DNA of 64,000 bases from Pomphorhynchus laevis (Eukaryota; Acanthocephala; Palaeacanthocephala; Echinorhynchida; Pomphorhynchidae). The first letter of the stretch is position 1; the number at the start of each line of letters is the position of its first letter. The translations under genes were made by a program, and so were the position numbers. The DNA is taken from contig WNNJ02003404.1 in assembly GCA_012934845.2 (NCBI GenBank), positions 1 to 64,000 of the forward strand, written 5' to 3'. The notes beneath the pieces are model-generated. The model worked only from the letters and a program-made list of their open reading frames with translations, did no database searches and had not been told where the DNA came from. Below, one piece after another: positions 56,820 to 64,000 of this stretch.

Positions 56820-57385
56820 AATTTAATCGTAATGGGGAACTCCAGGTATCTTACTCGATATGAAATGAAATGGCTAATTAGGCGAAATGGAGGAGAGTGT
56901 AGATATTGCTAATCTCTTCTACCTTTTATAGTTGTAGGGACACCATGAAAGGCAACCGTCTGCGTTTCAGATGGGTTCAGAAGAAGATTAGATGAGGAAG
57001 CTGTCCTTTTAATCTTAGGAAGAATTTGCTGACTTTAGATTATATCCTTGCACCTGCGTTCAAAAAAGGGTTGCGGTATCTTCAGCGTATACCACAAGAT
57101 GTTATTCACGTATCATAGTGTTAAACAGAATACTGGAAGCAGCAAGTTACAAGAATTGAGAAAGGGAGAGTCTCGGGGCACACCTGTAATCGGGTAGAAC
57201 TGACTTTTATCAAGGTCGTCTTCATAAATACGCTTGGTATACAACGATATATCCACCCTGTTTACAATTCTCACAGGCAACCCGAGGGACCTGAGTTAAG
57301 AGATATCAAAAGCAATGGAAATACGGTTAAATTCAGTGGATAAGTCAAAATAAATGGTCACAGCAAGCTAATGTTCGTTATCCTG
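56820..57385 (-). mobile_element. Jockey-like LINE relic L, cut by an L2-group LINE
   Basis: On -, degraded RT sequence: nucleotide matches to copy C around the region coding VFHGTPAT, VVYADDTT and EDDPDARQ, ending at 57385 where the L2-group LINE begins. Many indels. Confidence 0.6.
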
Positions 57386-59205
57386 ACAAAATCTTAAACT
57401 CAATTCTTTCACGATCATCTACCCCTTGTAATATAAATCCTGATGAATTTTCTTCTTATCTACAAACTAAGCTATCTAATTTACTTTCCCTACTACCCAT
57501 AGCCCCTTGTACCCACTCTTATCTTTAAATACTTCCCTCCCAGAACTATTCCACCTTCTTCCCGTTTCGTCTGATGAAGTTTCTTCGGTTCTGCTGTCAT
57601 TACCTAATAAAACCTCTCCTTCTGACCCAATTCCCACTCACTTACTTAAAAATATCTGCACTTTTATCTTACCCTTCCTAACCACATTGTTCAACTCGTC
57701 CATCCGTAGCTGTACATTTCCTTCCATCTGGAAATGCGCCACTGTTCGTCCTATCATCAAAAAGCAATCTCTCGACTCTTCACTACCATCTTCGTACCGT
57801 CCAATCTCACTTCTCCCAACCCTCTCTAAACTCCTTGAGCGTCTCGTTCTTAAGCAAGTTAATACATATCTCTATTCCTCTAACTTATTTCCTCTCTTCC
57901 AAGCCGCTTTTCGCTCTAATTACTCTACCGAAATTGCATGTCTTAAAGTTTATAACGACTTACTCATATCGCGCGATCATAAATTATGTAGTGTCATAGT
58001 TTCTCTTGATCTATCGTCTGCTTTTGACATCGTCGATCACTCGATTCTTCTCCATCGCCTTCGTCATGATTATGGCTTCTCTTTACCCACGGTATCATGG
58101 TTTTCTTCATATCTATCAAACCGTACATTTCGCGTATATTCTAACTCTTCTCTCTCCCATCCTTCGTCCATTCCGTCCGTTGTTCCGCAAGGCTCCGTAT
58201 TAGGCCCTATACTTTTCTCTCTTCTTCTTGGTGATTTGTCTTCGATTTCTCATAAATTTAACTTCCATGTTATGCAATATGCTGATGACATTCTCATCTA
58301 TGCTCATGCACCTGTTTATCGTATTCGCGATCTTAGTGTTTCTGCTTCCGACTGCCTTGTCTCAATTTCCAATCATCTTTCTTCCCTTCGCCTTTCTCTG
58401 AATCCTGATAAATCCAAAATTATGTGGATCCTACCTCGACGCCTCGGCTTCGAACCTCCCTCCGTATCATTAAATTCTAAAATTCTTCCTATCGTTGATA
58501 ATCTCGTTTTCCTAGGCTTCCATTTTGACAACCGACTTTCACTTAAACCTTTCGTTAGAGATAAAGTACGCTCATCTACCTTGATACTCCGCAACCTCCG
58601 TCAAGTTCGTAGATTGATCGATTTCCCTTGTATGACTCTCATATCATCTCTCCTTTTTTCTAGACTCGATTATTGTCTTAGTCTATTTTCCAACTCACCT
58701 AAATCCACTCTTCTTCCCCTACAACGCATCGTCAACGCAGCTGTCCGAATTCTCCTCCGTCTTCGTCGTTTTGATCACACATCCTACCATCTTGCTTCTC
58801 TCGATTTGCCTACAATTTATTGTCGTGTTCAAATTCGTCTTCTTATCGTTGCTTTCCGCCTTGTAACTTTTCATACCCCTTCATTTCTCAACCTTCCTTT
58901 TCTTGATAATTCTCGTCCTGTTTACTGCTCCTTGCGTTCCTGTAATTCCCTTCTTTTACATGTCCCAAACTACTCTACCTCCTTTGGACTCCGCTCCTTC
59001 CTGGTGGCTGCTCCTCTATCGTGGAATCATCTGCCCATTCATATACGCCAATCAACTTCCCTGCAGTGCTTCAAACGACAAATCCGATCCCATCTGAACA
59101 ATTTAACTGCTTGACTTTCTCATTTTGTTTGTGGACTTGTAAGCGTACAGCTTGTACGCATTTGCCACATTAAATAAATTTGTATTATTATTATTATTAT
59201 TATTT
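57386..59205 (+). mobile_element. L2/CR1-group LINE, 5' truncated
   Basis: Starts in RT-proximal linker sequence (about 57390) and ends in a 3' untranslated region of ~95 bp and an (ATT)n tail at 59178-59205. Pyrimidine-rich codon use (TCT, CTT, TTC) sets it apart from neighbouring LINEs. The long open RT frame suggests it is younger than most of them. Confidence 0.88.
57507..59114 (+). CDS. L2/CR1-group LINE reverse transcriptase, 535-codon open frame
   Basis: The frame is open but begins at a non-ATG codon because the 5' part is lost; upstream sequence near 57390-57500 continues the protein in another frame. Motifs: SYRPISLLPTLSKLLER (96-112), FRSNYSTEIACLKVYNDLL (135-153), LDLSSAFDIVDH (167-178, motif A), VPQGSVLGPILF (226-237, motif B), YADDILIY (258-265, motif C) and FLGFHFDNRLS in the thumb. 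The C-terminus SWNHLPIHIRQSTSLQCFKR is the ending typical of the L2/CR1 group. Reverse transcription of the element's own RNA; endonuclease missing. Confidence 0.88.
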   Translation: MYPLLSLNTSLPELFHLLPVSSDEVSSVLLSLPNKTSPSDPIPTHLLKNICTFILPFLTTLFNSSIRSCTFPSIWKCATVRPIIKKQSLDSSLPSSYRPISLLPTLSKLLERLVLKQVNTYLYSSNLFPLFQAAFRSNYSTEIACLKVYNDLLISRDHKLCSVIVSLDLSSAFDIVDHSILLHRLRHDYGFSLPTVSWFSSYLSNRTFRVYSNSSLSHPSSIPSVVPQGSVLGPILFSLLLGDLSSISHKFNFHVMQYADDILIYAHAPVYRIRDLSVSASDCLVSISNHLSSLRLSLNPDKSKIMWILPRRLGFEPPSVSLNSKILPIVDNLVFLGFHFDNRLSLKPFVRDKVRSSTLILRNLRQVRRLIDFPCMTLISSLLFSRLDYCLSLFSNSPKSTLLPLQRIVNAAVRILLRLRRFDHTSYHLASLDLPTIYCRVQIRLLIVAFRLVTFHTPSFLNLPFLDNSRPVYCSLRSCNSLLLHVPNYSTSFGLRSFLVAAPLSWNHLPIHIRQSTSLQCFKRQIRSHLNNLTA

Positions 59206-59339
59206 CCTCAACAACGGAAATATTTCTGCTTCTTGCTAATGGAACTGTTGTTGTTGCTCTTGTTCCTACTCCCACTCTTACCTTTAAAACAAACTTCATT
59301 GATAAAAATAAATGCTTCATAAGTGAAATCCTGTTTTAA

Positions 59340-59830
59340 TTGCCGGAATGTTTAAGCGTACTCAAACCGTAAATCAATTGTACCCTCTGTATAACGAGCT
59401 ACAGGAACAGGAAATACATTTTTACGGTTTAGTGAAAATTGCGAATACACCTATCAACAAAAGATGTTGAAACTGTGATGTTAAATTCATTTATAGGTCG
59501 GGTCACGATCTCGGAAAGAGAAAGTAAACAATTATCATTAATTAATTGTTGTATATTGTTTCTTTGAGTTTCAGATAGTTTTAGCGGTCGTTTTCCATCT
59601 ATTGTCTTTGCTTATTCCTTACCAGTTTGTATAAATTTACATACAATATTTGATACTGTAGTTCTGGGCAAGCCAATGAGGTGTGAGATCGATTAAACAT
59701 TAATACCATAAATTGTAAGTTTGTTACAATAAGTGATATTAATTCAGAAGATACTTGAGTTCTTCTCGAGATTTCTCTAAACTTTGAATTATTTGGTGTG
59801 TGATTGGTTTCAATTGTTAATTCATTCACA
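59340..59830 (-). pseudogene. Tc1/IS630-type (DDE_3) transposase fragment
   Basis: On -: SISHLIGLPRTTVSNIVCKF (first helix-turn-helix), then KRPLKLSETQRNNIQQLIND (start of the second), INEFNITVSTSFVDRCIRNF and VARYTEGTIDLRFEYA before the expected catalytic region. At least three in-frame stops occur and the DDE catalytic core is absent. A cut-and-paste DNA transposon remnant. Confidence 0.65.
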
Positions 59831-59877
59831 GATGTTGAAATTCTTTCCGTTGTTGAGATAGAGAAATTTTTGACCTG

Positions 59878-59968
59878 ACCATAATCAATGCAACAGTGAC
59901 TATATTGAATTCAAGATGACCATAATCAATGCAATAGTGACCATATTTAATGCAACACTGATAATATT
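59878..59968. repeat. Two ~45-bp direct repeats beside the Tc1-like fragment
   Basis: GACCATAATCAATGCAACAG and GACCATAATCAATGCAATAG start two adjacent units, and both continue TGAC-ATATT-AAT. They lie ~50 bases before the transposase start and may be its terminal repeats. Confidence 0.6.
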
Positions 59969-60249
59969 AGACGAAAAACACTGTACTAATCAACATTGCT
60001 GATTTCAATATCCTTTGATCTTACTTACCTTACGTTCGTTGATCTTCATAAATAATTTCATTATTTATATTTTCGAGCACGATTTAATATATACTCAGAA
60101 ATTTTTTGAATGCGTACTATAAGGAAATTTTCTTATCCCCAACTTTAATAACAATGTTTATCACAATTTTATTTTATCAGCATCGATATGCAAGAACGTA
60201 AATCTCTACATCAATCAGATGTGATTGACTAGCAATACCACTGTCCGCG

Positions 60250-60935
60250 TCAATTGTGCCTAGGATCATCCAGTTTTCGCGTCCCTATTTAAAATAATTC
60301 TTGGATCATTTCCTCTTCGAGGAGAGAGTAATAAACTCAACTTATGCTTCTGAAGCTTCCTGTACTCACAAGCTCATGCTGATATTAGTTGATAAAAGGC
60401 TAAATGACTTTCAGAAAATAATTGAGACATTGGTAAGCAAAATTCTTATCAGATTTTTTAATCCTCAGCTAGTGGAGGAGTAAAAAATAAGCAATTTTCA
60501 GGCTTCGAATAAGCGCACTTCCTAAACGACTGAAATTAAACCTTGGATCAAGCTTTCCAAGAAATATGTGTGGAATAAACAGGGAGATGATGATACTGTA
60601 CTTGCACGTAATCTTGTGGGAAATACAAGCCAGCAGTTGGTTATGACTGCAGCAGGAAGGTCAGCATTTCTACCGCCTTAACCAACTTAGTGATCTTCTT
60701 ATATTTTTCATAATTGCCAACTCAATGGAAAGTAGTCGAAGCCCTATTTCATTGGATATCCTTCAGTGGAAATAAGGAGGTCATTTTACTAATCGACTTC
60801 TGCCTTTTCGAGGTATTTACGTTATCGTCCTTCAGGAAACTAAATCCATCCGAACCTATCAGAAAATTACCCGAAATTTATCAAAGTATATAACCCCACC
60901 TAACTATTGTTCATCTCAAGGTCTTGTAACTATAT
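60250..60935 (+). mobile_element. Jockey-like LINE fragment N (ORF1 end and ORF2 start)
   Basis: 60301-60483 resembles the ORF1 C-terminal region (LVDKRLNDFQKIIETLVSKI). ORF2 begins at 60725 (MESSRSPISLDILQWK) and reads VIVLQETKSIRTYQKIT, then ITPPNYCSSQGLVT, before the homology stops at about 60935. No RT present. Confidence 0.65.
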
Positions 60936-60949
60936 TTTGAAGTTTACAA

Positions 60950-61165
60950 CTGTCGAGATAATTTTAAGTTAATTTAATTGTATAGTCATTTTTACAATTA
61001 AAATTGTTTGATGACACTTTACTTTGCTTTAATCATATCCAAATGCTAACAGCAGTATGCTATATTTCAGTATTGGTGGACTCGATCAGCTACTGATCAA
61101 ATACCCACGTTTCACGTTTCGGTCCTATTAATATTGGTTTACGATCACTCGACTCGTCTGGTTTA
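60950..61165 (-). repeat. Inverted-repeat cluster, unit 1
   Basis: An arm (about 60970-61072) and centre (61073-61165). Its reverse complement is largely repeated at 61895-62085, while the arm alone is repeated directly at 61745-61860. Shared landmarks: GCTAACAGCAGTATG in the arm, TCGAGTGATCGTAAACCAAT (on -) in the centre. Confidence 0.7.
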
Positions 61166-61261
61166 TTGAGAATCAGATTGAATGAAAGACTTGACATTTA
61201 GCAAATTTAATTAGAAATATTTTTGATTTTGAATTAAATAGCAAACGAGTCAGCTATAGTT

Positions 61262-61622
61262 TTTCAAAAGAAAATAATCCTTACTACAAAGCAAACTTAA
61301 TACAACTAAACTTCTCTGCTAAGTTGCGAAGGTGTCTCACCTGCGATGGCCTTGGCGGCGGTGTGGAGTTCGGAAGCGTAAGTCCTTTAAGAAGACAAGC
61401 AGTGGAAGGCTCCTTCAGACTGGAAGAACAAAGCTTTGAAGGAGGTGATGTGTTCGAACAGAAGGGAGGTATGGAGATCATGCGATAAGACCGCTGGCCT
61501 CCGTCTGCTAGAATCCTCTCCTTATGTGGTACTAATCCTTCGATTTTTGCTTATATATTCTAATTTTTGACAAAACATTTTCAACATACAGTTGTATTTT
61601 TTAAATAAAATCTTTATTATTA
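61262..61622 (+). mobile_element. Dispersed LINE-tailed repeat, copy 2
   Basis: Inverted match of 18800-19188. The sense frame ends EEQSFEGGDVFEQKGGMEIM plus one residue and a stop at about 61487, and the tail AAATAAAATCTTTATTATTA closes at 61622. It sits inside the inverted-repeat cluster (between its parts). See the 19-kb copy for interpretation. Confidence 0.7.
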
Positions 61623-61744
61623 TTTCTGATTTCAAATTAAATCAGTATTGTTAGAGGAAATTTTTACCTTCAACTACCTTCAATTTGAAAACCTACATAT
61701 TGTTTCCAAAAGATTACTATTATCAAAGTAGTCATATATAGTTT

Positions 61745-62090
61745 GCTTCCTAATTTTAAGTTAATATAATTATGCAGTCATTGTTACAATTGATTTTTTG
61801 TGACACTGTACGTTGCTTTGATCTTATCTATAAGCCAACAACAGAAAGCTACATTTCAGCATTTGTGATTTCAGTAATTGTCAAAAAGGCAGACAAGTCG
61901 AGTGATCGTAAACCAATATAAAAAGGACAAAAACGTGAAACTTAGGTATTGGATCAGTAGCTGACCAAGTTTAACAATTATGAAATGTATCGTATTGCTG
62001 TTAGCATATAGATATGATTAAATCAAAGTGAAGTGTCATCAAACAATTTCAATTGTCGAGATAATAATCATAAGAGCAATAATTAATAAA
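61745..62090. repeat. Inverted-repeat cluster, units 2 and 3
   Basis: 61745-61860 and 61985-62090 are inverted copies of one ~105-base arm, enclosing the centre found also in unit 1. As a whole it looks like a ~345-bp foldback element; unit 1 would be a truncated inverted relative. No ORF. Confidence 0.65.
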
Positions 62091-62102
62091 TTACGGTTAT
62101 GC

Positions 62103-62526
62103 TTCACTGGGATTTCAAATTACTTTTTTAGGCAATTTATCTAAACGGTAGATACATTCAAATGACACCATATATAGCAAACATTACTCCGAATTACAAA
62201 AATAACCCTAAACGATTGTATTCACATAAAGATAATTGTTAACATTTATTTTCAACAGTCATTGATGTCATATTATGTTATCAATGCCATATTATTATCA
62301 CCATAAATTGGTGATTGTTATACTTGGCTCTAGATGGTGTTAAGTATATGGATTTATAGCTGATTATAACTATCATCTGTTTTTGAGAGTAATTATCTTT
62401 TGATACAAATTTGATTACTTCCTTTAATTTCTAAATGTAAAAATAAACTTAAACGATTCTAACAATTTAAATATTCTGGGTTTATATAAGAATTAATAAA
62501 ATGTGAAGAAATTGTGGGTTTTATTA
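62103..62526 (-). repeat. Dispersed repeat X, copy 2 (uninterrupted)
   Basis: Reverse complement of 38294-38955 without the SINE-like insertion; the single ATTATCTTTAT equivalent lies near 62233. It provides the empty-site control for that insertion. Confidence 0.85.
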
Positions 62527-62574
62527 AACAATATAAATACTAATAATACTTAATATATGCGATGTACGTGATAA

Positions 62575-62720
62575 AGTTAGCTTTAGCTAACTTATTGTAA
62601 AACGCAGTGTAAGCGACGACAACAGTATATCGCGGTTTAATTATATGGTAATGAGGATTTAACTTGAAGCACGCTTTTAACAAATTTGAAACAAAAGATA
62701 CTGTTTTGCCGTTATTTGAG
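62575..62720 (+). mobile_element. Isolated Jockey-like LINE 5' UTR fragment
   Basis: Matches the start of LINE copy G (50205-50060 on -), sharing ATATCGC and TAACTTGAAGCACGCTTTTA. No ORF1 follows. LINE 5' untranslated regions carry the internal promoter in this group, so the fragment could in principle act as one. Confidence 0.65.
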
Positions 62721-63559
62721 ATGCAACAAGAAAATCTACTTTAGTTGTTTGCTCAATTGTGAACAACTATTGTTAACAACAATAGTAGCAGTTGTATGTT
62801 GTGCATGTATAAACGTCTATAATGTTGCTGACGTTGTTGAATAAAGAGAAATAGGATGTGATATTTGATAATTTTGATGTTTCAATGTAATAAAAGCATT
62901 ATGAGCACAGGTGTTAACAAATCATATGTCATTTACAAGCTGCAACATTTCCAGGTAACTTTAATGTCCTTACTCTCTCTAACTCGTCTGATTATTAAAA
63001 TTTGGTTTATTTTTCTTAAATTGCCATTGAATCTACTGTTGCTATTCTTTTGCATGTGCGCTTTGGTAATATTGATATGGTGAAAATTGAAGTTGTTTTT
63101 AATCAAATTTGCGAAAGACACTGCTATCAGCTTAGGGAAGAGCGGTTAATGTTAGTGAAAAATTTCACTAAAATAATTAATATTGGTTTTTTTAAATTAC
63201 TTTATTTTATGTATTCTAATTTATTTAAAAATAAAATTTAACGGATGGCACTCATTTGCATATCCCAATATTTGCTGGTTTAATAATCAATGCTCAAAAA
63301 TGGCTGGTTCAAAGATTGCCCAACTTTGATATTCTAAACGACTAGATGTGATACTTTTATAAAATTACAATGCGCAATGCATCGTAAAGGAAAATGTTTG
63401 ATTATAATGTACAATATGATATTAACAAAAACTTTTTTTTAAAATAACTTCCTGAACATTTTTTATCTTAAGCATAATGATGAAGCAATGAAGATACTTC
63501 ATTTTTATGTTACATGCCAAATTATGTTAAAATACTTTGAATGTTCGTATCTACGTTAT
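62721..63559. other. AT-rich terminal spacer with unassigned ORFs
   Basis: Frames at 62865-63083 (hydrophobic, leucine-rich) and 63050-63241 (RFGNIDMVKIEVVFNQICER) overlap on + and are not recognised. A donor-like CCAG-GTAACT at 62952-62961 and the protein-like composition of the second frame leave room for a host exon, but nothing firm. A short palindrome (ACTATTGTTAACAACAATAG) lies near 62767. Confidence 0.3.
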
Positions 63560-63584
63560 TTAATTTTTCCAATATACTTCCAGA

Positions 63585-63883
63585 GACAAAGGACTTCCGC
63601 GAAAGAATCAATGTGTCATCGAATAATTAAACCAGATAATATTTACCGTCATACAAATGTCCTGATTATCATTTCTTCATGTACAATTCGGCGTATTGAA
63701 ACCTTTAGATTACTCATAGATAAACCCTCAAATTTCTCCGAAATTTTAGTTTCAAAAACAAAATTAACTTTTCGAATGCTAAAAAGAAATGCGATTCTAT
63801 TTACAAAAATTAATTCACACACGTTTTATATATTAGAGATGCTGTTGTTTATTGCATATCATCTAAACACTAAACATTTGTAA
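63585..63883 (+). CDS. Possible host exon with doublecortin-like segment
   Basis: Open frame (part of 63488-63883) after an acceptor-like ACTTCCAG at 63577-63584. The product contains RHTNVLII, R-RIETFRLLIDK, FSEILVSKTKLTF and MLKRNAILFTK, an order and spacing reminiscent of the second doublecortin domain of DCLK-type proteins (R..VTII, RVLLNKK, F..VL..IT, VKRLYTLDGK). The resemblance is weak and by eye; the C-terminal end does not fit well. It may equally be chance. If real it would be an exon of a second + strand gene running off the right edge. Confidence 0.25.
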
Positions 63884-64000
63884 AAGTGATATTACCAAGA
63901 TCAACAACATTGTTTTATCGGTAGGCACTATATATTGCCCATACCAGAGAGACAAATATTTTATTTTTTATAATAAGTTTCGGTCAAACACTGTGACCTT

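Noticed and set aside
61073-61165. A further hammerhead in the inverted-repeat cluster
   Set aside because: On - it has CAGACGAG and CCGAAACG with a hairpin after it, but two core bases differ, helix II does not pair past the first position and the base at the cleavage position is G; it may be a decayed hammerhead, yet I cannot support it.

Overview
This looks like AT-rich nuclear DNA from an invertebrate animal; I cannot fix the phylum. It has GT-AG introns, phase-conserved exons of a metazoan membrane-protein gene and a very high density of retroelements. No bacterial gene organisation, rRNA, tRNA or CRISPR array was seen.

Only one host gene can be read with confidence: a synaptogyrin (four-pass MARVEL-domain vesicle protein) on the + strand. 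Its four coding exons are at 10148-10288, 16901-17120, 29032-29174 and 29996-30895. They join in frame into a predicted 467-residue protein whose last ~290 residues are an unusually long cysteine-rich tail. Its 6.6 kb and 11.9 kb introns are filled with transposons.

Layout. 1-6.5 kb: two broken reverse-transcribing elements in opposite orientation (P on +, Q on -), each led by tandem repeats that carry hammerhead-ribozyme-like sequence. 6.5-10.1 kb: AT-rich spacer with small inverted-repeat elements. 10.1-30.9 kb: synaptogyrin; intron 1 holds a Penelope-like element and a Jockey-like LINE fragment with a target-site duplication; intron 2 holds a MITE, a LINE-tailed repeat, an acidic 91-codon tandem repeat, a long Jockey-like LINE, a CR1-like LINE and a hAT transposon. 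32.5-38.1 kb: a second Penelope-like copy (with a MITE inside it), a CR1-like copy and relics. 38.3-39.0 kb: a dispersed repeat split by a 232-bp SINE-like insertion with a canonical type I hammerhead. 39.1-57.4 kb: a Jockey-like LINE graveyard of at least nine copies, including one (39.1-43.1 kb) with an intact 816-residue endonuclease-RT ORF. 57.4-59.2 kb: an L2/CR1-group LINE with a long open RT frame. 59.3-62.7 kb: a Tc1-like transposase fragment, LINE fragments and repeat copies matching those at 19 and 38 kb. 62.9-64 kb: no assured gene; one ORF weakly resembles a doublecortin domain.

The common thread is self-cleaving-RNA sequence: hammerhead-type cores occur in four unrelated contexts (the Q tandem array, the P leader repeats, the Penelope-like 3' end and the SINE-like insertion). 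The Q-type unit has its hammerhead segments in an order that cannot fold as an ordinary monomeric hammerhead, yet its helices show compensatory changes between copies. That is the most novel signal in the window.
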